Shown here in pieces: positions 25,901 to 34,154 of a DNA stretch of 64,000 nt. The DNA comes from Peribacillus glennii (GTDB lineage Bacteria; Bacillota; Bacilli; Bacillales; DSM-1321), in the NCBI RefSeq assembly GCF_003429105.1, contig NZ_QVTD01000003.1, positions 744,001 through 808,000 of the forward strand, read 5' to 3'. Position 1 is the stretch's first letter. Every line of letters starts with the position of its first letter. Under the pieces are notes generated by a model. That model made no database searches, was not told the origin of the DNA, and saw nothing but the letters and a program-made list of their open reading frames with translations. The translations under genes were made by a program, and so were the position numbers.

Positions 25901-27494
25901 TTTGTTCGCGTATGGCATCAATAGGGGGATTGGTTACCTGGGCAAATGATTGCTTGAAATAATTGAACAGTGACTGGGGACGATCCGACAGCACTGCCAG
26001 CGGAGTATCATTTCCCATCGATCCGAGCGGGTCCTTGCCTTCAGTGACTACCGGGATTAAATATTTATGCACATCTTCGAACGTATAACCGAATGCTTTT
26101 TGGCGGACAAATAAATCAGGAACTTCCTCTTCTTCAATTTTTCCGCTGCCGTCAGGCAAGGTAACCAGCTGTTCCTCAAGCCACTGCTGATACGGGTAGG
26201 CTCCAGCCATCTCAGATTTAATTTCCTCATCCGAAATAATGCGCCCTTGTTCTAAATCAATTAATAGCATTTTCCCCGGGCTCAACCGGTCTTTATATAA
26301 CACATTATCCGGATCAACCTCCATCACGCCGACTTCCGAGGAGAAAATAATATAATCATCTTTCGTAACATAATATCTTGCCGGACGAAGTCCATTCCTG
26401 TCTAAAATGGCGCCGATTTGCCTGCCGTCCGTGAATGAGATGGCAGTCGGCCCATCCCATGGCTCCATAAATGTGCTGTGGTATTCGTAAAACGCCCTTT
26501 TTTCCTTTGAAATATGCGGATTCTCGCTCCAAGGCTCGGGGATTAACATCATGGCTGCATGGGCAGGCTTTCGGCCGGCCAGCACAAAGAATTCCAAGGC
26601 ATTATCTAAAATGGACGAATCGCTGCCATCCATGTCCAATATTGGTGCGACTTTTTGAATGTCTTCACCAAAGGCTTCCGATACAAATTGCTTTTCACGC
26701 GCCTGCATCCAATTGATATTTCCCCTGAGTGTGTTGATTTCGCCATTATGGATCAGGTATCTGTTCGGATGTGCCCTTTCCCAGCTAGGGAAGGTATTCG
26801 TACTGAAGCGGGAATGCACTAAAGCAAAAGCCGACTTAAACGACTCGCTCTGAAGGTCAAGATAAAACTCATTCACCTGGTCAGGTGTCAATAATCCTTT
26901 GTAGACAATTGTCCTGCTTGACAGGCTGGCAAAGTAAAAACGCATTGAGCGTTCAATTGCCCATCTCTCCGCTTGCTTCCTGATAATATATAACTTACGT
27001 TCAAATGTTAAATCATCTTTGATTGCCGCATTTGCGCCGATAAAAACCTGTCGGATTACAGGAGCAGTTTCTTTTCCTACTCTTCCAATTTTTCTGATAT
27101 CAACAGGCACGTTTCTCCATCCAAGAAGAACCTGGCCTTCCTGTTCAATATACTGATTGATACTGGCTTCGATTTGCGATTGCTCATCCGCATCTTCTGT
27201 AAAAAAGAGCATCCCTACACCGTAACGGCCCTTTTCAGGCAATTTGATTTCCGGACAGTATTTACGGAAAAATTGATCCGGGATTTGAACCATTAGTCCT
27301 GCGCCATCCCCTGTATGCGGGTCGCTTCCCTGTCCGCCGCGGTGATCTAGTTGACAAAGCATCTTCAGTCCTTTTTTCACGATTTCATGCGTTGCATTTC
27401 CTTTTATATGCGCGTATAATCCGATTCCACATGCATCATGTTCAAATTCAGGACGGTAGAGACCTTGCGCTTTTGGTATTTGATTGTATGTCAT
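22938..27494 (-). CDS. gltB: Glutamate synthase large subunit
   Basis: A 1518-residue alpha subunit of NADPH-dependent glutamate synthase (GltA in B. subtilis nomenclature). Domains in order: class II glutamine amidotransferase whose nucleophile Cys22 (DACGIG) is freed by removal of the first 21 residues; a central domain; the FMN-binding synthase domain with the [3Fe-4S] cysteines in CVMMRACHLDTCPVG; and a C-terminal beta-helix (GGRVVVLGDAGKNFGAGMSGG). It makes two glutamates from glutamine and 2-oxoglutarate. The start is preceded by GGGAGGAGATAAAAT. The divergent gltC gene and the palindrome between them suggest GltC activation, as in B. subtilis. Confidence 0.97.
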   Translation of the reverse strand: MTYNQIPKAQGLYRPEFEHDACGIGLYAHIKGNATHEIVKKGLKMLCQLDHRGGQGSDPHTGDGAGLMVQIPDQFFRKYCPEIKLPEKGRYGVGMLFFTEDADEQSQIEASINQYIEQEGQVLLGWRNVPVDIRKIGRVGKETAPVIRQVFIGANAAIKDDLTFERKLYIIRKQAERWAIERSMRFYFASLSSRTIVYKGLLTPDQVNEFYLDLQSESFKSAFALVHSRFSTNTFPSWERAHPNRYLIHNGEINTLRGNINWMQAREKQFVSEAFGEDIQKVAPILDMDGSDSSILDNALEFFVLAGRKPAHAAMMLIPEPWSENPHISKEKRAFYEYHSTFMEPWDGPTAISFTDGRQIGAILDRNGLRPARYYVTKDDYIIFSSEVGVMEVDPDNVLYKDRLSPGKMLLIDLEQGRIISDEEIKSEMAGAYPYQQWLEEQLVTLPDGSGKIEEEEVPDLFVRQKAFGYTFEDVHKYLIPVVTEGKDPLGSMGNDTPLAVLSDRPQSLFNYFKQSFAQVTNPPIDAIREQIVTSTVSYLGAEGDLLHPNEANCRRIQLETPILTNVQLAQLKANKVDGFTCKVINTLFSENLESALERISQEAEQAIEEGASLLILTDRYINKCEAAVPVLLAASALHQRLIRLGNRTKASIIVESGEAREVHHFAALIGYGVDAINPYLAYATYKQAVLDGHLSVSYEEAVSKYVKGITEGVVKVMSKMGISTVQSYRGAQIFEAVGISANVIEQYFSGTASQIGGIEMETIEEEASIRHQAAYTEFIHDTLEAGSDFQWRKTGEHHAFNPKTIHTLQWAARKGDYDLYKQYSEMANEERIGFLRNLFTFDSSRTALPLNEVESVDSIVRRFKSGAMSFGSLSQEAHETLAIAMNRLGAKSNSGEGGEHPARYTRDENGDSRRSGIKQIASGRFGVKSHYLVNADELQIKMAQGAKPGEGGQLPGNKVYPWVAEVRGSTPGVGLISPPPHHDIYSIEDLAQLIHDLKNANRDARVSVKLVSKAGVGTIAAGVAKGAADVIVISGYDGGTGASPKTSIKHTGLPWELGLAEAHQTLMINGLRDRVVIETDGKLMTGRDVVMAALLGAEEFGFATAPLVVMGCVMMRACHLDTCPVGVATQNPELREKFTGTADHVVNYMRFVAQEVRELMAELGFRTIEEMVGRTDVLEVSERAKAHWKAKHLDLTALLFKPEGARTFKTPQNHKISESLDIQELLPSVQPALLDGKPVDVSFPITNVNRVVGTIVGSEISKRYGEEGLPEDTITLRFTGSAGQSFGAFVPKGMTLRLTGDVNDYIGKGLSGGKLIVSAPQESKLVSGENVIAGNVALYGATSGEAYINGRAGERFAVRNSGANVVVEGIGDHGCEYMTGGRVVVLGDAGKNFGAGMSGGIAYVFTDDQEQFKRLSNQEMIEFEALADVQEINEVHKMIVKHYQYTDSAKASYVLENWKDLISKFVKIIPKDYKRMTERIKEQKDAGLTDSAAIMSAFQENANQEKKTAVKQLDAVL

Positions 27495-27587
27495 ATTTTA
27501 TCTCCTCCCGTTTATTTCAATTTTCACCGGTAAATTCACTTAATTATTATTCTAGGTTTTCAGATTAATATAAACAATATATAATAT

Positions 27588-27602
27588 AGATTATTATAAT
27601 CT
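27588..27602. promoter_or_regulatory. Candidate GltC operator
   Basis: AGATTATTATAATCT is a perfect 15-base dyad (seven-base arms around one central base). It sits between the divergent gltB and gltC genes, the usual place for a LysR regulator's recognition site. Confidence 0.6.
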
Positions 27603-27633
27603 CGAATCAATATAATTGATGGGAGGATGGATG

Positions 27634-28536
27634 ATGGAGCTGCGTCAATTACGGTATTTTATCGAGGTCGCTGAGCGCCAGCATGTGACTGAGGCTGCCG
27701 AGCATCTGCACGTGGCACAATCCGCAATCAGCCTGCAAATAGGCAAGCTTGAAGCGGAGCTGGGCGTGAGTTTATTTGAAAGGACAGGAAGAAACGTTAA
27801 ATTGACACATATCGGAAAGATTTTTTTATCGCATGCGAAAACCGCCATAAAAGCCATTGACTATGCAAAGGAGAAGGTAGATGAATATCTGGATCCTGAC
27901 CATGGGGCAATTAAAGTCGGTTATCCGACAAGCCTGGCAAGCTATTTGCTTCCAACCATTATTTCAGCCTTTAAGGAACAAAAGCCAAACGTTTCTTTCC
28001 ATTTGCGCCAGGGGTCTTATTCCTCATTAATGGAAGCTGTAAAAAATGGAGATATCGACTTGGCTTTTCTTGGTCCCGTCCCGACAGATGAACCCGGTAT
28101 TGAAGCACATATTTTATTTACAGAAAACATTTCGGCCCTTTTGCCGAATAGCCACCCCCTGGCCGAAAAAAAGAGTTTGTCCCTGGGCGAATTACGGAAT
28201 GATAATTTCGTATTGTTTCCACAAGGATATATTCTGCAAAAAATCGTGGTGCAAGCATGCAAACAAGCTGGCTTTTTGCCGAACATCACCTCCGAAGGCG
28301 AGGATATGGATGCCATCAAAGGGCTTGTATCTGCGGGCATTGGTGTTAGCCTATTGCCTGACAGCACATTTTACGACTCCATTCCCCGATTCACGGTAAA
28401 AATACCTATTGATAGCCCGCAAGTCAGACGGACTGTGGGCATTATTATACCGAAAAACAGGGAACTTGCCCCTTCCGAGAAGATTTTTTATGAATTTGTT
28501 AAACAGCATTTCTCATTGTTGGAGCAATACCAATAG
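27634..28536 (+). CDS. gltC: LysR-family regulator of glutamate synthase genes
   Basis: At 300 residues it equals the length of B. subtilis GltC. An N-terminal LysR helix-turn-helix (MELRQLRYFIEVAERQHVTE, then AAEHLHVAQSAISLQI) is followed by an effector-binding domain. Divergent arrangement with gltB is the classic GltC layout. There it activates gltAB when carbon is rich and represses its own gene. GGGAGG at 27621-27626 points to ATG 27634 rather than the upstream TTG/ATG codons. Confidence 0.92.
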   Translation: MELRQLRYFIEVAERQHVTEAAEHLHVAQSAISLQIGKLEAELGVSLFERTGRNVKLTHIGKIFLSHAKTAIKAIDYAKEKVDEYLDPDHGAIKVGYPTSLASYLLPTIISAFKEQKPNVSFHLRQGSYSSLMEAVKNGDIDLAFLGPVPTDEPGIEAHILFTENISALLPNSHPLAEKKSLSLGELRNDNFVLFPQGYILQKIVVQACKQAGFLPNITSEGEDMDAIKGLVSAGIGVSLLPDSTFYDSIPRFTVKIPIDSPQVRRTVGIIIPKNRELAPSEKIFYEFVKQHFSLLEQYQ

Positions 28537-28631
28537 AAAGCGGTTTTTTTGGAAGGGAAGCTCTTTTCCCCCAACAGGTATTTCCAGCTATATTATTATA
28601 GAAGTAACAGGTTTGATCACCTCCTGTTTCC

Positions 28632-28664
28632 ATAAAAAACGGCATCTAACGAATGTTAAATGCC
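28632..28664 (-). terminator. Terminator of the esterase gene
   Basis: GGCATCTAAC and GTTAAATGCC form a hairpin with one mismatch. On the minus strand it is followed by GTTTTTTATGG, fitting termination of the gene ending at 28699. Confidence 0.7.
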
Positions 28665-28698
28665 ACAGATTATTGCTATCATTTTTTTAACTCTACGG

Positions 28699-29640
28699 TT
28701 ATTTTACGACAGCCGCCCCATTCAAGAATGATCCGATCGAATCATATACATCTTTTATATCATCCCTGGAATCCATGATCGCGAAAAGGTTAAAGAATCC
28801 ATGAATCTGGTCTTCTTCCCTCCTGACCACCGTTTCAACGCCAGCTTCACGCAATTTTTCTGCATATAGCTCCCCTTCATCACGAAGCGGATCAAGGCCC
28901 GCTGTGATAACGAGCGCTGGAGGCAATCCGCTTAGATCCGGCGCATTGATCGGGGCTGAATAATGTTGATTCGGAAGTCCATCATTTTGAACATACAGCT
29001 TGCTGAAAAGGCCCATTGCTTCGGTAGTCAAAAAGTAACCGCTTCCATTTTCTCCATAAGAGGCATATTTGCCAGGTTCATAGCGATCCGTTACAGGATA
29101 AAGTAAAACCTGTTTGATTATTGACGGTCCTCCTTGGTCTCTTGCCATCATCGACACAACCGTTGCCAAATTCCCTCCGGCGCTGTCGCCTGCTACAGAC
29201 ATTCTTGCTTTGTCGCCATTCAATTCTTCAGCATGGTCATATACCCATTTGGCCGCAGCATAACAGTCATTAGGTGCAGCTGGAAACGGATGTTCCGGCG
29301 CCAATCGATAGTCGACGGCTACAAGGATATGCTGGGATGCCTTCACAATGCTCCGGCAAACAGAGTCATGGCTTTCAAGGTCCCCATAAACAAATCCGCC
29401 GCCATGGAAAAACACGATCACCGGGAATGGCCCGCTTCCTTCCGGAGTATAGATGCGAACCGGGATTTCACCTTCAGGCCCTGCGATCGTCCGGTCCTTT
29501 ACTTGATGGACAGCCTCCACTGTCGTTTTAGGCACATTTTGGTTCCGCGAACGGATATCTTCCAAAGTCGGCGTATATCCTTCCGGGTAAACTGGCAAAA
29601 GATTCTCCAAAAAAAATTTCATTTTAGGATGTATCGCCAT
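28699..29640 (-). CDS. Alpha/beta hydrolase, hormone-sensitive-lipase family esterase
   Basis: A 313-residue carboxylesterase. It has the family IV (HSL) oxyanion motif FFHGGGFVYG, the nucleophile elbow VAGDSAGGN, the acid residue in LDPLRDEGE and the histidine in QIHGFF. No signal peptide is visible, so it is probably cytoplasmic. GGGGAGGAATAG lies before ATG 29640. The natural substrate is not known; relatives hydrolyse short-chain esters. It seems to be a single-gene unit closed by the terminator at 28632-28664. Confidence 0.92.
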   Translation of the reverse strand: MAIHPKMKFFLENLLPVYPEGYTPTLEDIRSRNQNVPKTTVEAVHQVKDRTIAGPEGEIPVRIYTPEGSGPFPVIVFFHGGGFVYGDLESHDSVCRSIVKASQHILVAVDYRLAPEHPFPAAPNDCYAAAKWVYDHAEELNGDKARMSVAGDSAGGNLATVVSMMARDQGGPSIIKQVLLYPVTDRYEPGKYASYGENGSGYFLTTEAMGLFSKLYVQNDGLPNQHYSAPINAPDLSGLPPALVITAGLDPLRDEGELYAEKLREAGVETVVRREEDQIHGFFNLFAIMDSRDDIKDVYDSIGSFLNGAAVVK

Positions 29641-29971
29641 CCACTATTCCTCCCCCTCTTATACTAGATGCCATGCTATTAATCCTTCCTGGATGCCCTT
29701 CGCCGTCAGCACGCTAATATCTGACATTCAATTTATATATTCTGTTATTTTCACAAAATTCCTCTTTGCAGGCCGGAAATACCATTCAGACAATCCATTT
29801 TTAAAATTGCATGACTTTAATATATCACCTTGTATTTCTTGATGTGTCATGTAAATTTCTTGATATAATCTTTATTTTCTTTATAAGTCAGTCGAATTCT
29901 TGATGAAATTTATTCCATAGGGTTAACAATTACAATCAAAATATCAAACTATGAAAAAAAGGGAGGCAAAG
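29641..29971. other. Intergenic region between divergent esterase and TatD genes
   Basis: An A+T-rich stretch. Three copies of TTCTTGAT lie near 29837, 29858 and 29896. The second runs into TATAAT (TTCTTGATATAATC), which could be a -10 element for the TatD gene, although no good -35 is correctly spaced. No reading frame in it has start and ribosome signals. Confidence 0.45.
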
Positions 29972-30748
29972 ATGAAAAAAATTATTGACGCTCATATCCA
30001 CCTGGACCGATATGGCTTAGAATCCGTGAATGAATATTTTAGTGCTGACGACACCCTTCAACTTGTGATCACGGTGTCCAAGGACTTCAATTCATGCATG
30101 AATAACCTTCGATTATGTTTAAACGACCGGAGAGTTCAACCCGCCTTTGGTTTTCATCCGGAACAGGATTTGCCCTCTGACCGCGAGCTTGAAGACCTGT
30201 TTAATTGGATGGCTGCCCATCAGGATTCCATGGTTGCTGTAGGTGAAGTCGGCCTCCCTTATTACAAAAAGAAAGACTCCGGGGGAAGTCCTCTAAACAA
30301 TGAAAAATACATTGACATGTTAGAAATGTTTATCCTGCATGCCAAACAATGGAACAAACCCATCGTCCTGCATGCAATCTATGAAGACGCACCAATCGCC
30401 TGCAGCCTGTTGGAAAAACATTCGATATCCGATGCCCAATTTCATTGGTTTAAAGGAGATACAAAAACGATAGAAAGAATTGCATCTAACGGACATTATA
30501 TTTCTGTCACCCCCGATGTGGTTTACAAACAGAAAACCAGGGACCTCGTGTCGGCTTTCCCGATTGGCCAAATCATGGTTGAGACAGATGGGCCGTGGCC
30601 CTTTGAAGGCCCTTTTCAATATAAGAAAACCCACTCCAGCATGATTCATAAATCTATAAAAACAATTGCAAGTATTAAGAAATTGGCCATAAATGAAACA
30701 TATCAGCTGCTATATCAAAATACGTTTGCCTTCTTTTCTTTAAATTAA
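29972..30748 (+). CDS. TatD-family metal-dependent hydrolase
   Basis: A 258-residue amidohydrolase-fold protein. Metal ligands are in IDAHIHLD, GEVGLPYY, VLHAIYED, HWFKGD and VETDGPWPF, the order seen in TatD deoxyribonucleases. GGGAGG six bases upstream fixes ATG 29972; the earlier ATG at 29951 lacks a site. Relatives are 3'-5' DNases or broader hydrolases involved in DNA repair. This one differs somewhat from YcfH/TatD in length and central region, so nuclease activity is an inference. Confidence 0.85.
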   Translation: MKKIIDAHIHLDRYGLESVNEYFSADDTLQLVITVSKDFNSCMNNLRLCLNDRRVQPAFGFHPEQDLPSDRELEDLFNWMAAHQDSMVAVGEVGLPYYKKKDSGGSPLNNEKYIDMLEMFILHAKQWNKPIVLHAIYEDAPIACSLLEKHSISDAQFHWFKGDTKTIERIASNGHYISVTPDVVYKQKTRDLVSAFPIGQIMVETDGPWPFEGPFQYKKTHSSMIHKSIKTIASIKKLAINETYQLLYQNTFAFFSLN

Positions 30749-31054
30749 AGCTCAGGTTATTGCCCTTTCGAAAGAGCTTACTTTAGAACAATATCAAACA
30801 AGTTGTATGTGGATGCAGGTTAAGGAATCCACTTTCAGGATTTTGTCCCTTATTCTGCAGTTGGGATTAGGAATCTAGCCGATTGGCTTCGCCAATCCAG
30901 GCGAAACAAATCTGATGTTTAAGCGAGGTTCCATTTTGTTCCGACATTTATTTAATTTATGAAATACAAGGTTTTGTTGCAAAATTCCAGCTTTAGCAGA
31001 TAGCTAAGTAAAACGCGATATATTGGAGATAATAACTTTCGAGGTGATCGACAT
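30749..31054. other. Intergenic region with a strong hairpin
   Basis: No gene is supported. A perfect hairpin GATTGGC-TTC-GCCAATC occupies 30881-30897 without a T run, and a weaker AAGCTC/GAGCTT pair follows the TatD stop. A clear sporulation promoter for the next gene could not be picked out. Confidence 0.45.
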
Positions 31055-31234
31055 ATGAAAATGAGTCGTGCCATTGAGATAGTAAATTCTGAAGAAGAGA
31101 TCTCAGTCCAGTATCATGGAATACCGGTGTGGATCGAAGGGGTGGATGAATTGTCAAACCTGGCAACTGTGCATGCCAGGGGAACCCATGATGTGAAGCG
31201 GGTGGTTACGGTTGCTGATTTAGATGAAGCATAA
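31055..31234 (+). CDS. sspH: H-type small acid-soluble spore protein
   Basis: A 59-residue protein matching the SspH family. MSRAIEIVNSEEEISVQYHG and IPVWIEGVDELSNLATV match the spacing and key residues of B. subtilis SspH (RAKEI, VSFQGMPVMI, VDE, TARI). H-type SASPs are minor proteins of the spore core made in the forespore. GAGGTG at 31041-31046 lies eight bases before the ATG. It is probably monocistronic. Symbol by family resemblance; several sspH-type paralogues may exist in one genome. Confidence 0.85.
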   Translation: MKMSRAIEIVNSEEEISVQYHGIPVWIEGVDELSNLATVHARGTHDVKRVVTVADLDEA

Positions 31235-31322
31235 ATAGAGCGGAAGGAGATCTCCGCCCTATTTGCCAATGGTTTGGCCCATGCTTATTTAGACTGTTTT
31301 TCAAAGATTCTATAGGTTACAT

Positions 31323-32153
31323 TTATAGGTCATAGCTGTCCGGATTTGTTCCAGCCCTTCTGTTTTCGTTTAAGGCGTCGATTCTCGACATGTCTTCAGA
31401 ACTTAATTCAAAGTCAAAGATGCTTGCATTTTCAACAATCCGCTTTTCGTGAATTGATTTTGGGATCGTCACCACTCCGTTTTGTAAATCCCAGCGCAAA
31501 ATCACTTGAGAAACGGTTTTATTATATTTTCCGCCGATTTCCTTTAATGTTTTGTTGTCTAAAAGCTGTCCACGCATCAGTGGAGACCACGCCTCAAGCT
31601 GAATTTTATTCTTCTTGCAGTATGAATGCAGCTCCATCTGGGTTAATCGGGGGTGGTATTCCACCTGATTGACCATTGGTTTGACCTGTGAATCAGCCAA
31701 CAAATCCTCTAAATGATGAATGTGGAAATTGCTTACGCCAATGGCGCGGACACGCCCTTCTTTATAAAGTGTTTCAAGCGCTTTCCATGTTTCTTTATAC
31801 TTTTCCTTTACAGGCCAGTGGATCAGATATAGATCTAAATAATCCAAGCCAAGTTTATTTATACTTGCATCAAAAGATTGTAAGGTCGTCTCGTATCCTT
31901 GGTCTGTGTTCCATACTTTTGTCGTAAGAAAGAGCTCTTCACGCGGAACTCCAGATTCCTTGATCGCCTGTCCGACACCCTCCTCATTCTTATAAAATGA
32001 AGCTGTATCAATACTCCGATATCCATGATTTACCGCTGCTTTCACCGCATCAATGACAGTTTTTCCTTCCTCTACTTTATAAACTCCCATACCAAACCAT
32101 GGCATTTTTACACCGTTATGTAATGTTGTGCAGTCCAGAATGCTGCTTACCAT
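31323..32153 (-). CDS. Aldo-keto reductase
   Basis: A 276-residue AKR (AKR5 class, YvgN-like). The catalytic tetrad is visible: Asp and Tyr in [15 protein letters not shown], Lys in FLTTKVWN, and His in YLIHWP. The NADPH-binding end has [14 protein letters not shown]. Relatives in Bacillus reduce methylglyoxal, glyoxal and other aldehydes. AGGAGG sits eight bases before ATG 32153. It is downstream of, and in the same direction as, the aromatic-acid operon, but a terminator at 32271-32297 lies between them. Confidence 0.92.
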   Translation of the reverse strand: MVSSILDCTTLHNGVKMPWFGMGVYKVEEGKTVIDAVKAAVNHGYRSIDTASFYKNEEGVGQAIKESGVPREELFLTTKVWNTDQGYETTLQSFDASINKLGLDYLDLYLIHWPVKEKYKETWKALETLYKEGRVRAIGVSNFHIHHLEDLLADSQVKPMVNQVEYHPRLTQMELHSYCKKNKIQLEAWSPLMRGQLLDNKTLKEIGGKYNKTVSQVILRWDLQNGVVTIPKSIHEKRIVENASIFDFELSSEDMSRIDALNENRRAGTNPDSYDL

Positions 32154-32270
32154 TTCATTAACCTCCTGCAGGTGACACCCTTTTTATCATCTTATTTTCT
32201 CACAAATCTTTTTAAAAGAAAAATCCGTTCTTATGAACCCTTTTCTTTGTAAAAAGTCAACGTTTGATAA

Positions 32271-32297
32271 ATAAAAAAACGCGGAAGATTTCCGCGC
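32271..32297 (-). terminator. Terminator of the monooxygenase-transporter operon
   Basis: CGCGGAA and TTCCGCG form a tight hairpin at 32280-32296. On the minus strand it is followed by TTTTTTTATTTA. Confidence 0.85.
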
Positions 32298-32311
32298 TTT
32301 CCTGGTTTTTT

Positions 32312-33688
32312 CTATGCTTTTAAGCCTGTTATCGGTTCATCTTGGATATCGCTTTCCCCGCCTATTACTTCTTTATTTTCATTATGATAGTAGGAGTACC
32401 GTTCCTGTACAAAAAATATCGATATGGCTCCAAGCACCGCAAAAATGGCAATTACCGTGAAATTCATCTCAGCCGGCAAATTCATGGTCAGCAAAATTCC
32501 GACAAAAGTAGGCGCTACAATCCCGCCGACTCTTCCAAAAGCCATTGTCGCTCCGATTCCTGTAGATTGCATGGAAGGAGGATAATACTGAGAGACAAAA
32601 GCGTTGCTAATATTTTGAACACCGACAGAGGCCGCACCAATTACTCCGATCAAAAGATAAGCAACTAATGTATTGTTTGTCAGACCGATTGCCGACAGAG
32701 CAATCGCACCGCAAATGTATAAGGGAATCATAACTTTTTTAAACCCCCATTTGTCAGTTAACCGGCTAAAAGCGATTGTTCCTACGATTGCACCGACGTT
32801 CATCATGGCCACGAAAATCAAACTGGAGCCAAGACTGTATCCGGCCTGAAGCATTAATTTCGGAAGCCATGTATTCATCGCGTAAATCAGCAGAAAACAA
32901 CTGAAACAAGAAATCCAAAACATGATGGTGCTCAGGGCACGTTTTTTCTCAAATAATTTAACAAGCGGTGAGCCTGGTTCAATGGATTGTCGACGTGCAA
33001 ACCTGGTATTTTCCCCGATTTGTAAGGATGGATCCATTTTAGTTAGTATCTTTTTGATTTCCTGATCCTTACCTTTATCCAAAAGAAAGCTCACAGATTC
33101 GGGAATGGCCTTCAAGATGAAAGGCAACAGCAATAAAGGCAGTGCGGCAATCCAAAAGATCGGCTTCCATCCCATTGAAGGCAAAATGGACCTGCTAACA
33201 AGGGCTGCAGCGATTGCGCCTACCGAATATCCGCAAAATACAAAGGACACCATTACATTCCTTATGCGTTTTGGCGCATATTCAGTCGTTAGTGCTATAA
33301 CGTTTGGCATAACACCACCCAGTCCTAGGCCGGCGATAATACGAAATACCGTAAATGTAACCGGGCCATCGGCAAGCCCTGATAATGGAGTGAAAACGCT
33401 AAAGAGAACCGTACAAAACAGAATGACCTTCTTTCTGCCGATCCTGTCTGCCAACAATCCAAACAATACCGCACCCAATGCGGTGCCAATAACGGTATAG
33501 CTACCGATTGCTCCGGCTGTTACAGGGGACATTGACCATTCCTCAATTAACGATGGAACGACGGAACCGTATATCACGACATCATAACCATCAACAAGAA
33601 TGATCAAAAAGCACCAAAACATTAACGAGAGATGAAAAAAACTAAAACGGCTGCGATCAATGGTTTCGCCCGCGTTGACTATATTCAT
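32312..33688 (-). CDS. MFS transporter, aromatic acid:H+ symporter (AAHS) type
   Basis: A 458-residue major facilitator with 12 membrane segments. The first helix carries the DGYD motif needed in AAHS permeases such as PcaK and BenK, and the 2-3 loop has GLLADRIGRKK. Such carriers import benzoate-like, hydroxybenzoate or other aromatic acids with protons. AGAGGGTG precedes ATG 33688. It is the last gene of a three-gene operon with an FAD monooxygenase and a Dabb protein, which supports an aromatic substrate. Confidence 0.9.
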   Translation of the reverse strand: MNIVNAGETIDRSRFSFFHLSLMFWCFLIILVDGYDVVIYGSVVPSLIEEWSMSPVTAGAIGSYTVIGTALGAVLFGLLADRIGRKKVILFCTVLFSVFTPLSGLADGPVTFTVFRIIAGLGLGGVMPNVIALTTEYAPKRIRNVMVSFVFCGYSVGAIAAALVSRSILPSMGWKPIFWIAALPLLLLPFILKAIPESVSFLLDKGKDQEIKKILTKMDPSLQIGENTRFARRQSIEPGSPLVKLFEKKRALSTIMFWISCFSCFLLIYAMNTWLPKLMLQAGYSLGSSLIFVAMMNVGAIVGTIAFSRLTDKWGFKKVMIPLYICGAIALSAIGLTNNTLVAYLLIGVIGAASVGVQNISNAFVSQYYPPSMQSTGIGATMAFGRVGGIVAPTFVGILLTMNLPAEMNFTVIAIFAVLGAISIFFVQERYSYYHNENKEVIGGESDIQDEPITGLKA

Positions 33689-33843
33689 GTCAGCACCCTC
33701 TTTTAAAATAGTAAAAAAGTAAATGTAATGAACGATATGAAAACCTGCATTTGCGGCTAATCGAAATCAATTACGACTGGCCGCCAGTTCAATCACTTTC
33801 ACTTAAACGCTTCAAAGCACTAAAGCGAAAATGTAAAAAAAGA

Positions 33844-34140
33844 CTAATTGCACTCAAAATCCACCACTAATGTATCTTCTAATCCTATTTCTTTTAAAAA
33901 TTTTACAATCTCTTGGTGTGCTGGATGCGGGCCATAATTTTCCAACGAGGCTCTGTCCTCAAAACGAACCGTCAACCCTACCTGGTATCCTTTATTCCTG
34001 CTTGAAAAATTACTGCCCTGCCTGATGTCCATAATGCCGGGAATCACTACTTTCAGAGCCAATGTTTTTTGAATCAGTTCTTGAATTTGTGTTTCACTTG
34101 GTTCTTCTAAAAACTTGATAAGTACAATATGCTCCACCAT
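33844..34140 (-). CDS. Dabb-family (stress-responsive A/B barrel) protein
   Basis: A 98-residue ferredoxin-like barrel protein. It has the Dabb opening VEHIVLIKFLEEPSE, the central NKGYQVGLTVRFEDRASLENY and the HPAHQEIVKF segment near the end. Members dimerise; a few are enzymes acting on small aromatic or polyketide compounds, and most have no known role. The gene lies 14 bases after the monooxygenase gene and would be translated from the same message, so a role in handling the product of that enzyme is plausible. Confidence 0.85.
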   Translation of the reverse strand: MVEHIVLIKFLEEPSETQIQELIQKTLALKVVIPGIMDIRQGSNFSSRNKGYQVGLTVRFEDRASLENYGPHPAHQEIVKFLKEIGLEDTLVVDFECN

Positions 34141-34154
34141 ATCTCCATGTTCTC

